From assembly GCF_003668875.1 (NCBI RefSeq), contig NZ_RAWM01000022.1, forward strand, positions 27,578-91,577: a stretch of DNA of 64,000 nt, in the 5' to 3' direction. Origin of the DNA: Corallococcus interemptor (GTDB lineage: Bacteria; Myxococcota; Myxococcia; Myxococcales; Myxococcaceae). The stretch's first letter is position 1, and every line of letters starts with the position of its first letter. Below the pieces are notes generated by a model. The model saw only the letters and a program-made list of their open reading frames with translations. It had not been told where the DNA came from and made no database searches. Positions 55,515 through 64,000 of this stretch are shown in pieces. Position numbers and translations under genes: made by a program.

Positions 55515-57209
55515 TCAGTCGCCGTCGTAGATGCCGATGGCACCCGGAGTGACAGGGCCCTTCACCGGTTCAATGGGCGTGAAGGCCACGAGCATGCGGC
55601 GGCGGGCACCGGAGTTGTCCACCTGGATGTCCGGGATGCGCATGCCGGAGAGCTGCTGGCCGAAGAGCGAGTAGCTGTACTTCGTGACGCCCCCGCCCAC
55701 GCGGCTGATGCCGCCGCCCCAGGCGGCTCCCGCCCAGGCGCTGTTGTCCAGGGGATCCACCGCGACGCTGGACACGTGAGGGGCGATGAGGTCGTTCTTG
55801 AGGCTGCGAACCACGTTCCCATCACTGTCGAGCTGGACGAGCCCATTGGCGAAGGAACTCACCCACACGCGGTTGGTTCCGTCGGGGACAAGCGCCATTC
55901 CGGAGACGAGGTCGTCCGTACGCTCCTCGGGACGGGAGTATGGCCAATCCTGTTCACCCACCTTGTCGGGCCAGATGTCGCGGCGGTTCCACGTGTACTC
56001 CGACCGCTCCGTCATCTCCTGGGCCGTCCAGAAGTCGTTGCCGTTGGAGCCGTAGTAGTACTTGGTGGAGCGGTTCGCGCCTCCCACCCAGACGTCGTGG
56101 TTCGGAAGCGGCGCAAGGCCCCAATAGGCATCGGTGAGCAGCGCGCCACGCACCTCGTACTTGCTGTAGTCGGTGCCGTACTGCGCCCTGTCACGAGTGG
56201 GGTTCACGTAGATGGAGGCGTTGAAGGCCGGGTGACTGTGCTCCTGGACCCCCGAGCACGCGAGCTGCCCGTTGCACGTGGGATTCCCCTGGAAGCTTGC
56301 GTCACCGCGCGCGAAGCCGTGGTTTGCGCCGAACCAGACATGTCCGTTGTGGGGATCCTCTCTGGTGGGTTGCGGATCATAAGCAATGCGCCAGACGGTG
56401 CAGAGTTTCTCGCGACCGGGTGGCTCATCCTTGACGACTTTGGGACCCGAAGAGATGTCGTAGTGGACGACTTTCAGCGTCCCATCCGCGCGCAGTTCGA
56501 CACGGTCCGCATCGCCGCTCTTGTAGACGCTGGCGTCCGCGGGCCGGCCGGCATGACGGGCGGTGTCCCATTCGCTTTCGCAGTCCGCGATTCCCGGCGG
56601 TGGCGGCTTGCCCGCGTAGCCGACGAAGACCGCGCCATCCCAGGCGCCTGCCACGGAGATGACCTTCAGGTAGGGCGTGCCCGGCGGCGCGCTGCCGTCC
56701 GGCATGTAGCCGTAGGGGCGCAGGCCATCCGCCATCGTGAACTTCCGGAAGGTGCTCTCTCCCTTCTTCAGGAGGAACAGGCCCTCTTCGCCGCCCGCGA
56801 CCCAGACGTTGCCGCCTTCATCCGCGGTCACGCCGTAGACGAAGCGAGGACCGCCCTGCTCGCGGCCGTAGAAGGTCCATCCCGGGATGGACGGCGGCGT
56901 GTACGTCGTCTCTCCGGGATCCGTGGTGCCCGCGTCCGTCCCCGCATCCGTCCCAGTGCCCGCGTCCGTGGTGCCGGTGCCCGCATCGACCGTCCCCGTG
57001 CCCGCGTCCGTGGTGCCCGTGCCCGCGTCGGGGACCTGCGTGCCCGCGTCCACCTCACCCGTGCCGGCGTCCGGCAGCCGCGGGTCCTCGTCCACGGGGG
57101 TGACTGGCACCTCCACCCGGGTCGTGTCCTTGTCGTCCCCTCCGCAGCCCGTCCACCCCAGCGCTCCCGCCAGGAGGAGCGCCCCCGTCCACCGCCACCC
57201 GTGCTTCAT
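55515..57209 (-). CDS. Stalked lipoprotein with Asp-Ala-Gly-Thr repeat and propeller-like domain
   Basis: A 564-residue lipoprotein (GWTGC, Cys22). A flexible linker of DAGTG repeats (47-98) follows, then a globular part with propeller-type strands, for example YGVTADEGGNVWVAGGEEG, GLVQLDSDGNVV and VSSVAVDPLDNSAWAG. The design is a surface domain on a stalk. No catalytic motif. The ATG at 57209 gives the lipoprotein signal; the frame is open 38 codons further without a signal. Confidence 0.75.
   Translation of the reverse strand: MKHGWRWTGALLLAGALGWTGCGGDDKDTTRVEVPVTPVDEDPRLPDAGTGEVDAGTQVPDAGTGTTDAGTGTVDAGTGTTDAGTGTDAGTDAGTTDPGETTYTPPSIPGWTFYGREQGGPRFVYGVTADEGGNVWVAGGEEGLFLLKKGESTFRKFTMADGLRPYGYMPDGSAPPGTPYLKVISVAGAWDGAVFVGYAGKPPPPGIADCESEWDTARHAGRPADASVYKSGDADRVELRADGTLKVVHYDISSGPKVVKDEPPGREKLCTVWRIAYDPQPTREDPHNGHVWFGANHGFARGDASFQGNPTCNGQLACSGVQEHSHPAFNASIYVNPTRDRAQYGTDYSKYEVRGALLTDAYWGLAPLPNHDVWVGGANRSTKYYYGSNGNDFWTAQEMTERSEYTWNRRDIWPDKVGEQDWPYSRPEERTDDLVSGMALVPDGTNRVWVSSFANGLVQLDSDGNVVRSLKNDLIAPHVSSVAVDPLDNSAWAGAAWGGGISRVGGGVTKYSYSLFGQQLSGMRIPDIQVDNSGARRRMLVAFTPIEPVKGPVTPGAIGIYDGD
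56916..57071 (-). repeat. Short tandem repeat encoding DAGTG/TDAGTG units
   Basis: About eight imperfect 18-21-base units, encoding DAGTG, TDAGTG and VDAGTG, form the stalk of the lipoprotein. Similar PDAG linkers occur in other lipoproteins of this window. Confidence 0.75.
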
Positions 57210-57426
57210 ATTGACGTCCACCTCACACTGGTCCGGGGAAGGTCCCCCGGCGCGAAGCCATTGTTCGCGCCCATCAAGGCAAGGAGGGTGCCAGCCCCTT
57301 AAGGCCGCCAACCGTCGGAACACGGGCAGTGCGCGCCGGCCGAGCGATACCGGGTGGGCAACCCTTTACCCACGGTGTGAACGCGGGAGTCCCGAAGCGG
57401 CCCCCAACCGTGCTAGGGCCTGGGCA

Positions 57427-58125
57427 ATGGCAGGGAACGACGCACGCGGCCGCACCCCGCTGTCCCTCGTGGGACAGGAGCCGGACCTCGTCTTCTACAC
57501 ACGGCAGGCGGCCGAGCACGGCGGACCCGTGCTCGTGCTGGGCGCCGCCAATGGCCGGGTGCCCTGGGCGCTCGCGGGCCATGGCTTCTCCACCGTGGGT
57601 GTGGACCCCTCGGAGGCGATGATCCGCTCCGCCGAGGAGCGCCGCGCCTCCGAATCCCCGGACGTCTCCGCGCGCACGCGCCTCATCGCCACGGACCCCC
57701 GCGCGCTGCGGCTGGAGGAGCAGTTCCCCCTGGTGCTCGCCCCACAGCACGCGCTGGGCCTCATGTCCGGCCCTGATGACCTGGAGGCGTTCCTCGCCAC
57801 CGTGCGCCACCACCTGGCCCCCGGCGGCACCTTCATCTACGACGTGCTCAACGCCCCGCGCGAACCCGTGCTGCCGCGCGACGACGACGAGCCCGGCGCC
57901 GCCGTGGAGCCCCGCCGCCCCCTCTTCGCCCTGCACCTGCGCGAGCGGCGCCCCGCGGGCGGCCAGAGCCCCATCCGCCGCCTCAAGCTGAAGCACTTCC
58001 TGCCGGAGGAGCTGGAGAACGCCCTCATCGCCAGCGGCCTCACCCTGCGCGAGCGCTACGGCCGCTTCGACGGCAAGCCCTTCGACCTGGAGGACCTGCG
58101 CCAGATTGGCGTCGCCGGAGCGTGA
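57427..58125 (+). CDS. Class I SAM-dependent methyltransferase
   Basis: A 232-residue cytoplasmic protein. VLVLGAANGRV (about 35-45) is the SAM-binding motif I, VGVDPSEAMI is motif II with the acidic end, and a TFIYDVLN strand follows. The substrate cannot be told. It converges on the response-regulator gene with six bases between. ATG at 57427 is used; the frame is open upstream without family features. Confidence 0.8.
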   Translation: MAGNDARGRTPLSLVGQEPDLVFYTRQAAEHGGPVLVLGAANGRVPWALAGHGFSTVGVDPSEAMIRSAEERRASESPDVSARTRLIATDPRALRLEEQFPLVLAPQHALGLMSGPDDLEAFLATVRHHLAPGGTFIYDVLNAPREPVLPRDDDEPGAAVEPRRPLFALHLRERRPAGGQSPIRRLKLKHFLPEELENALIASGLTLRERYGRFDGKPFDLEDLRQIGVAGA

Positions 58126-58131
58126 GCGCCG

Positions 58132-58845
58132 CTACCGCTCGAAGCGGTAGCCCAGGCCGCGCACCGTGAGGAAGTGCCGGGGCGCTTCCGGGTCGGCCTC
58201 GAACTTCAGCCGCAGCTGGCGCATGAAGTTGTCCACCGTGCGCGCGCTGCCCTCGTAGTGGTAGCCCCACGCGCCGGACAGCAGCTCCTCGCGGGTGAAG
58301 GTGCGGCCCGGGTGGGCCAGGAAGTGCGCCAGCAGCTTGAACTCCTGCGCCGTCAGCTCCACCGGCTGCCCGTCGCGCGCCACCGTGCGCTGGGACAGGT
58401 CCACCTTCACGTCCCCGAACGTCACCGGCGGCGGCGTGGTGCCCGTGGCCCCGAACCGGCGGCGCAGCACCGCCTTGATGCGCGCGAGCAGCTCCTGCAA
58501 CCCGAAGGGCTTCACCACGTAGTCATCCGCGCCCAGGTTGAGGCCCAGGATCTTGTCCGACTCCTGGCCCCGCGCGGACAGCACCACCACGGGCGTGTCC
58601 CGGCCGCGCTGGCGCAGCTCGCGGATGACCTCGTAGCCGTTCAGCTCCGGCAGCATCAGGTCCAGCACCAGCAGGTCCGGCGCCTCGTCCAGCGCCTTGG
58701 CCAGGCCGGTGCGGCCGTCCTGGGCCTGGAGCACTTCGTAGCCCTCGAAGCGCAGGTTCATGGACACGCCGGTGAGGATGGACAGGTCGTCCTCCACCAC
58801 CAGGATGCGCTGGGGCTTTTCGTCTGAAGGAACGGACGTGCTCAT
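58132..58845 (-). CDS. OmpR/PhoB-type response regulator
   Basis: A 237-residue regulator. The receiver has Asp19/Asp20 (VVEDD), phospho-acceptor Asp62 (VLDLMLP), a Ser/Thr in VVLSARG and Lys in VVKPF. The C-terminal winged helix has [14 protein letters not shown] and a [13 protein letters not shown] recognition helix. Its ATG overlaps the stop of the upstream histidine kinase gene (ATGA), so they form one two-component system. Confidence 0.95.
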   Translation of the reverse strand: MSTSVPSDEKPQRILVVEDDLSILTGVSMNLRFEGYEVLQAQDGRTGLAKALDEAPDLLVLDLMLPELNGYEVIRELRQRGRDTPVVVLSARGQESDKILGLNLGADDYVVKPFGLQELLARIKAVLRRRFGATGTTPPPVTFGDVKVDLSQRTVARDGQPVELTAQEFKLLAHFLAHPGRTFTREELLSGAWGYHYEGSARTVDNFMRQLRLKFEADPEAPRHFLTVRGLGYRFER

Positions 58846-60371
58846 TCGCGGGTCACCGGAAGCTGGAGGGTGAAGCAGCTGCCCTGGCCGGGCTCGCTCT
58901 TCACGGTGATGCGGCCGCCGTGCGCGTCCACGATGCGCTTGCTGATGGCGAGCCCCAGGCCGCTGCCCTCCGTCTTGCGCGTGAGCAGGTTGTCCACCCG
59001 GTAGAAGCGCTCGAAGATGCGCTTGCGGTCCTTCCTGGCGATTCCCACCCCGTTGTCCTCCACCGACAGGTTCACGTATCCGCCGTCTCTCTGTGCCCGG
59101 AGGGCGATTCTGCGGTTCGTGGGCCCACTGTACTTGTAGGCATTCTGCAACAGGTTGAGCAGCGCGCCCGCCACCGCGACCCGGTCCACCTCCACGTGCG
59201 GCAGGTTGTCGTCCACCTTCACGGTGAACTCCATGCCGTCGCCGTGACGCTGCGTGCGGAAGGCCGCCACCGCCACGTCCACCACGTTCGTCACCGGCAG
59301 GGACTCGCGCTGGTACACCTTGCGGCCGCTCTCGATGCGCGCCCAGTCCAGCACCCGCTCGATGAGGTCCGACAGGCGCTCGGTCTCCTTCGTGAGCAGG
59401 TCCAGCACCTCCTGCTGCTGCGCCGGGTCCTTGAGCCGGCCCAGGGCCAGCGTCTCGATGAACATCCGGATGGAGGTGAGCGGCGTGCGCAGTTCATGGC
59501 TCACCAGCGACACGAAGTCCGTCTTCATGCGTGACAGGCGCGCCTCGCGGTAGAGCACGCGCGCCGTGTAGCCCACGCCGAAGGTGAGCGTCAGGTAGAA
59601 CAGGCCCAGGAGCACGCCGTACACGACGCGGTTGCGCGTGGACGCGCTCGCCACCGGGTCCTCGCCCAGGGGCAGCACCACCAGGCGGAAGTCCTGCAGG
59701 GGCGCGGACAGCACCCGCTCCGCGAGCACCGGCGGCCCCAGCGCGTTCTGCCGCGCCTGCGCCACCTCCGACATCAGCCGGTTGACGATGCCGCCCTCGC
59801 TGGACGCGTCGCGAGGCACGGGCAACAGCGTGAAGCGCACCGGCTCCGACGTGGCCCGGCCCTGCGCCTTGTCCGACAGGAGCGCGTCCAGCGCGATGTT
59901 CGACAGCCGCACGCCCCGCACCGTGGCGCCCTGGCGCTCCGCGGCCACCATCACGGTGCGGCCGTTGGTGGCGAGCGAGAAGACGGTGGGCACCGTGGGC
60001 AGCGAGGCGGCCTCCGGCACCAGCGCCGCCAGGGCCTCCGCCAGCTGCGGGTCCTTCGTGCGGACCAGGCCGTTCTCCACGTGGAAGGTGCCTTCGGGGT
60101 CGGACAGCTCCTGCTCGTCCGGCAGGACGAACGCCAGCCGGTCCCCCCACTGCTCCAGCCGTCCGCTGCTGAGCGCGCGCGGCACCTCCGCGGACAGGTC
60201 CGCCAGCGTCCCCCGCCACGCGGCCTCCAGGCGCTTCTCCACGGCGGCGCGCTCGTTGATGATGGCCACGACGCCGAAGCCGGACAGGCCGGCCGAGGGC
60301 AGCACGACCAGCAGGATGAGCAGCGCGAACGTACGCCGGAAGCTGAGGATGACGGGCGCGGGTCGGGACAC
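58842..60371 (-). CDS. Membrane sensor histidine kinase
   Basis: A 509-residue kinase paired with the downstream regulator. Membrane segments lie at about 11-35 and 248-267, and about 210 residues between them form a periplasmic sensor with no family I recognise. The DHp motif SHELRTPL has His near 292, and N ([11 protein letters not shown]), G1 (EDNGVGIA), F (FERFYRV) and G2 (GSGLGLAIS) boxes are all present. Start is GTG at 60371, where AGGAG is very close, so the true start is uncertain. The reading frame continues upstream to 62741, but only as antisense of the cytochrome gene. Confidence 0.92.
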   Translation of the reverse strand: MSRPAPVILSFRRTFALLILLVVLPSAGLSGFGVVAIINERAAVEKRLEAAWRGTLADLSAEVPRALSSGRLEQWGDRLAFVLPDEQELSDPEGTFHVENGLVRTKDPQLAEALAALVPEAASLPTVPTVFSLATNGRTVMVAAERQGATVRGVRLSNIALDALLSDKAQGRATSEPVRFTLLPVPRDASSEGGIVNRLMSEVAQARQNALGPPVLAERVLSAPLQDFRLVVLPLGEDPVASASTRNRVVYGVLLGLFYLTLTFGVGYTARVLYREARLSRMKTDFVSLVSHELRTPLTSIRMFIETLALGRLKDPAQQQEVLDLLTKETERLSDLIERVLDWARIESGRKVYQRESLPVTNVVDVAVAAFRTQRHGDGMEFTVKVDDNLPHVEVDRVAVAGALLNLLQNAYKYSGPTNRRIALRAQRDGGYVNLSVEDNGVGIARKDRKRIFERFYRVDNLLTRKTEGSGLGLAISKRIVDAHGGRITVKSEPGQGSCFTLQLPVTRE

Positions 60372-60629
60372 GGCTCCTGAGTGTCTACACGCGACCGGGG
60401 CCGGGTGCTCGCGGCTTTTGGGGGAGGGGGGACTCTTCCCGACATTGTCCGGAGCCACACGGCGGGTGGAGAAGGCGTCGACTTCCGGTGGCCGGCTGGG
60501 CGAGCATGCGGCTCCCGGGAAGGCGTGTGAGCAGGGCCGGCACGCTTCCGGACAGGCCGTGGGGCATGCGCGCGGGGTGGGGCTGGAGGAACGCGCGCGA
60601 GTCTCCCGCGGGAGGGGATGGCATTTCCG

Positions 60630-62666
60630 ATGCGACGGCAGGGATGGGCCGCGCTGTGCGCGGTGACGACGCTGGTGCTGTCGGGTTGCAAGGAGCGCGA
60701 GGTGGCGGGCACCTGGAGCAACGCCTCCGGGTCCGTGGCGCTCAGCCGGGATGACTCGCTGCTCTACGTGGTGGACGCGGACAACGGCATCCTCGCCGTG
60801 GTGGACACCGCGCGCCGGGAGAAGGTGTCCGAGGTGCGGGTGGGCCCGCGTCCGGAGCGCGTGACGGTGGGCCCGGACGACACCGTGTACGTGACGAACC
60901 GGGGCGGCAGGAGCGTGTCCGTCATCCGCAAGGGCGACGCGGTGGAGGCCGCGCGCATCCCGGTGGGCGTGGAGCCCACGGGGCTCGCGGTGTCGCCGGA
61001 TGGGCGCACGCTGTACGTGGTGAACAGCGCCACGCGGGAGTCCGCCGCGCGGGGCAGCCTCACCGCCATCGACACGGACACGCTCACGGCGCGCTGGGAG
61101 CTGCCGCTGGGCGAGGAGCCGCGCGGCATCGCGCTCCTGGAGGACGGCCGCAAGGCGGCGGTGTCCCTGTTCCGGCAGGGCGACGTGGTGACGGTGGACC
61201 TGTCGGACGGGAACAAGCCCCGGGTGATGCGCGGCGGCACGGACCTGCTCGCGAAGGCGAACCGGCCGTCGTCCTTCACGTCCGGCGGGGGCTCCTCGTC
61301 GTTCGATGAGCCGCCGTCCGTGGACACGGGCCCGCGCACCTTCCGGTCGCGCGGCATGGTGGACCTCTTGAGCACGCCGGACGGCCGGCGCCTCTTCGCG
61401 CCGGTGCTGTGGTCGCGCGAGGATCCGCTGGGCGGGCCCGTGGATGGCCGCGGCCCCGACACGGGGGACTCCATGTACGGCGGCGGGACGCCGTGCGGCG
61501 CGGCGGCGGGTGGCGGCGTGGTGGCCGCGGGGCTCGTCACCTTCGACGCGGAGGATGAAGCGCCCCGGCCGGTGGTGGACGACCTGGACGAGTGCAGGCC
61601 GCCGCCGGAGGAGAAGCCGGACTACCCCACGTCGCTCATCGCGAGCCCCGCGTTCGACGCGCCCCTGCAGGGGCCTTCGGCGGCGGTGGTGGACCCCACG
61701 GGCGCGTGGCTGTTCCTGGTGAACCAGGACTCGAACAACGTGGCCATCCTGCCCTCGTGGCGCCGCTCCGGTTCGGACCTGCTGAACGAGGCGAGCCCGG
61801 TGCGGCAGCTGATTGCCGTGGGGGCGGGCCCCAACGGCATCGCGATGACGCGCGATGGGCGCAAGGCGTACGTCTACAACGCGTTCGACCACACGGTCAC
61901 CACGCTGGGGTCCAGCGGCAACGAGTGGGGCGACATCCGCGAGGAGGGCGAGCGCCTGGTCATCGCGGGCGACACGCTGTCGCCCATGGCGGCGGAGGGC
62001 CGGCGGCTGTTCTTCAGCGCGGTGGACCGGCGGATGACCAGCCCGGCGGTGGCGGTGTCCTGTGCGTCGTGCCACCTGGAGGGCCGCGAGGACGGCCACG
62101 TGTGGGGCTTCCCGGACGGCCCGCGCCAGACGCCCAGCCTGGCCGGGCGCATGACGACGGCGACGGCGCCCTTCCACTGGAGTGGCGAGTTCTCCGCGCT
62201 GGGGGACTTCATGAGCGCCACGGTGAAGGACCGCATGGGCGGCCAGGAGCTGAACGAGGACACGGTGGCGAAGCTGGGCGCGTTCATCGACGCCATCCCC
62301 GCGCCGGACAACGCGTTCCGGGGCGAGCCGCTGACGGAGTCGCAGGCGCGAGGCGCGGCCCTCTTCACGCAGGCGAAGTGCGACACGTGTCACACGGGCG
62401 CTGCGCTCACGGACAACCGCAACGTGGACGTGGGCACGTTCGTGCGCACGGGCGAATTGCAGGACGCGGTGGCGGTCATCAAGGCGGGGCTCAACACGCC
62501 GTCGCTGCTGGGCGTGGGCCGCACCGCGCCGTACCTGCATGACGGCAGCGCGCCCACGCTCAAGGCCCGCTTGATGAACGGCCGTGAGTCGAACCAGCAC
62601 GGCATGACCGCGCAGCTGTCCGACGCGGACATGGACGACCTGGTCGCGTACCTGGAGACGCTGTAG
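60630..62666 (+). CDS. Lipoprotein beta-propeller/di-heme cytochrome c fusion
   Basis: A 678-residue lipoprotein (LSGC, about Cys20). A YncE-like propeller occupies about 25-430 (SRDDSLLYVVDADNG, VGPDDTVYVTNRGG, VSPDGRTLYVVNS), with a Pro/Gly/Ser insert near 200-300. The cytochrome-peroxidase/MauG-like end has CASCH (478-482) and CDTCH (584-588). It is a design-level paralog of the protein at 32622-34925. The ATG at 60630 gives a compact lipoprotein signal; an ATG at 60618 adds four residues and has GGAGGGG directly before it. Confidence 0.8.
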   Translation: MRRQGWAALCAVTTLVLSGCKEREVAGTWSNASGSVALSRDDSLLYVVDADNGILAVVDTARREKVSEVRVGPRPERVTVGPDDTVYVTNRGGRSVSVIRKGDAVEAARIPVGVEPTGLAVSPDGRTLYVVNSATRESAARGSLTAIDTDTLTARWELPLGEEPRGIALLEDGRKAAVSLFRQGDVVTVDLSDGNKPRVMRGGTDLLAKANRPSSFTSGGGSSSFDEPPSVDTGPRTFRSRGMVDLLSTPDGRRLFAPVLWSREDPLGGPVDGRGPDTGDSMYGGGTPCGAAAGGGVVAAGLVTFDAEDEAPRPVVDDLDECRPPPEEKPDYPTSLIASPAFDAPLQGPSAAVVDPTGAWLFLVNQDSNNVAILPSWRRSGSDLLNEASPVRQLIAVGAGPNGIAMTRDGRKAYVYNAFDHTVTTLGSSGNEWGDIREEGERLVIAGDTLSPMAAEGRRLFFSAVDRRMTSPAVAVSCASCHLEGREDGHVWGFPDGPRQTPSLAGRMTTATAPFHWSGEFSALGDFMSATVKDRMGGQELNEDTVAKLGAFIDAIPAPDNAFRGEPLTESQARGAALFTQAKCDTCHTGAALTDNRNVDVGTFVRTGELQDAVAVIKAGLNTPSLLGVGRTAPYLHDGSAPTLKARLMNGRESNQHGMTAQLSDADMDDLVAYLETL

Positions 62667-62737
62667 CCCGTGACTGGCGGGGGGCCTGGGTGCACGGGGA
62701 GCTGGTGGCCGGATCCAGAAGAGGCCGGCCTCGCGGG

Positions 62738-63658
62738 TCACTGACCGTCGGATCCCGAGGCCGGTGCCGCCGGCTCGGACTGCGAGGGTGTCGCGGGTGG
62801 CGGCGCCGGAGTCGACGGCTTCGGCGTCTCGGGCGCGGGCGGTGTCGCGGCAGGCACCGTCGCAGGCGGTGTGGCTGCCGGCGGCTTCTGCGTCACCGGT
62901 GCGGGTGCGGTCGGCGCGGGCTTCTGCACGGGCCTCTGCGGAGCCGGCACGACGGGACGAGGGGAGGGGACCACCGGTGGCGGCGTCACGGCGCGCGTTC
63001 CCGACGGCGCGGAGAGCGTGGCCGTCGTCCCCGCTCGCGGCGTGGTGAGGCTGTCCAGCGGCTCCAGCGGCGCATCCAGCAGCAGGCTGTCCCCCGCGTC
63101 GGCCGGAGGCTCCGTGCCCGCGTCCGCTTCCACCACGCCGTGATGCGACGTCACCGCGAGACGGGCCACGTCCAGCGCGCGGTCCGGGTCATCCCCCAGC
63201 CAGGTCACGATGACGACGCACGGCGTGTCGTCATCCCACGTCACCACCTGCGTCATGCCCTGCACGGGATTGCGGCGCGCGGCGGCCTTGCCCAGCGCCG
63301 GGACCTCCTCGCCGCCCGCGTTCAACGTGGGTGCGAGCAGCGCGCGGACATCCGCGTTCGCGTAGCTCGGCTGGCAGTCATACGCCACCGACACGGACAC
63401 GTCCGCCTGCGCCGCCGGACGCAGCGAGCACACCGGCCCGCACGTGGGACACGCGCGGTCCTCCTTCATCGTGAAGCCGTTCAGCGTGAGGTCGCGCAGG
63501 TCCGCCGGCAGCAGCTCCTCGCACGAGGGCAGCGCCAGCGGAGACTGCCGCCCCGGCAGTCCGGTGGCCCCCGCGTCCGACGCCTCCGTGCCCGCACCGG
63601 GCCTGCTGCACGCGCCCAGGGCGAGCGCCATCAGCAGTGCACCCCGTCCGAACCTCAT
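62738..63658 (-). CDS. Lipoprotein with Cys-containing domain and long Pro/Ala-rich tail
   Basis: A 306-residue lipoprotein (LGAC, about Cys17). A globular part (about 40-185) has several Cys, including CPTCGPVC, which may be two disulfides or a metal site. From about 200 onward there is a low-complexity Pro/Ala/Thr tail, likely extended or wall-spanning. GAGGAG lies ten bases before the ATG at 63658. No family recognised. Confidence 0.7.
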   Translation of the reverse strand: MRFGRGALLMALALGACSRPGAGTEASDAGATGLPGRQSPLALPSCEELLPADLRDLTLNGFTMKEDRACPTCGPVCSLRPAAQADVSVSVAYDCQPSYANADVRALLAPTLNAGGEEVPALGKAAARRNPVQGMTQVVTWDDDTPCVVIVTWLGDDPDRALDVARLAVTSHHGVVEADAGTEPPADAGDSLLLDAPLEPLDSLTTPRAGTTATLSAPSGTRAVTPPPVVPSPRPVVPAPQRPVQKPAPTAPAPVTQKPPAATPPATVPAATPPAPETPKPSTPAPPPATPSQSEPAAPASGSDGQ

Positions 63659-63837
63659 CCCGTTGGCTCTCCTCACCGACGCCATGCGCGCGGGCGCGGA
63701 TGGTAGACCGTGCCCGGCCCCCGTCATCAGCATTGTGGCGCGGCTGCCGCTTTCCGGACGCGACCGGATGGCGGGGGAGTGGGCAGGCTTTGCCTCGTTC
63801 AGCGCCAGGGCGTGGGCTAGGCTGGCTGCCTTCCTCC

Positions 63838-64000
63838 ATGCGCCTCCCCGGTCTCCTCAGCCTGTCGCTCCTGGCCCTGGCGCCCGCCGTCCCCGCCGGG
63901 GCCCAGACGCCGCCTCCCCGGAGCGCGACCCCTGACGAGTCCTGGAGCGAACCCGGCAAGCCCGCGCCCCCGGCCGGGCCCGCCGGGGAGACCCCGGTCC
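63838..64000 (+). CDS. Exported protein, 5' end only (cut by right edge)
   Basis: An ATG at 63838 opens a frame with no stop to the window edge (54 codons). A cleavable signal peptide (ends AGAQ near residue 23) is followed by a Pro-rich start of the mature protein. The ribosome-binding site is weak. It is divergent from the previous lipoprotein. Nothing can be said of the function. Confidence 0.55.
   Translation, partial: MRLPGLLSLSLLALAPAVPAGAQTPPPRSATPDESWSEPGKPAPPAGPAGETPV

Noticed and set aside
60372..62741. N-terminal extension of the histidine kinase frame
   Set aside because: It is antisense to the cytochrome gene. The kinase has a complete first membrane segment just after 60371.

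Overview
The window is chromosomal DNA of a myxobacterium of the Myxococcus/Corallococcus type. The evidence is very high G+C with G or C at most third codon positions, a csgA (C-signal) gene flanked by hemG and an fprA/pdxH-type gene, a Hanks-type kinase, an FHA-containing sigma-54 activator, a Glt/Nfs-type envelope operon, a MYXO-CTERM surface protein and many lipoproteins. Genes are tightly packed. No gap between called genes exceeds about 270 bases. I found no rRNA, tRNA, CRISPR array, insertion sequence or prophage.

Layout. 1-1.2 kb: a LytS-type histidine kinase cut by the left edge, with a tiny hydrophobic ORF upstream. 1.3-8.2 kb: hemG and csgA (divergent), a CapA-type lipoprotein, pdxH/fprA and glgA. 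8.2-20.1 kb: a Ser/Thr kinase coupled to an LEA-type lipoprotein, a CNNM/CorC-type membrane protein, two exported proteins, a putative toxin-type glycosyltransferase with aat, a second LEA lipoprotein, an HExxH protein, two convergent overlapping hemerythrin proteins, and a metalloprotease-like lipoprotein with its coupled partner.

20.1-32.4 kb: nine minus-strand genes, mostly overlapping or a few bases apart. They encode, in order of transcription, a small secreted protein, an FHA/transmembrane/AgmX-PglI C-terminal protein with a long Gln/Ala repeat, an outer-membrane barrel, two large TPR-type proteins, two lipoproteins, a third TPR protein and a LamG-like protein. This resembles the Glt (gliding) and Nfs (spore coat) trans-envelope complexes, but no AglRQS-type motor gene is present. 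It is the best candidate here for a less-described system.

32.6-50 kb: a surface-protein region. It holds a beta-propeller/di-heme cytochrome fusion, three paralogous von Willebrand A/calcium-repeat lipoproteins (one with a destroyed MIDAS), a thrombospondin type 3 protein with a MYXO-CTERM tail, a PPC-domain lipoprotein, small lipoproteins, and a GMC dehydrogenase with its Tat-exported small subunit. 50-64 kb: a DUF3332 lipoprotein, an FHA sigma-54 activator, two large minus-strand lipoproteins (beta-helix plus propeller; stalked propeller), a methyltransferase, a two-component system, a second propeller/di-heme cytochrome, a Pro/Ala-tailed lipoprotein, and an exported protein cut by the right edge.

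Much of the window therefore encodes cell-envelope and cell-surface machinery next to the C-signal locus. Functions are inferred from residues visible in the sequence and from family knowledge. No database search was possible.
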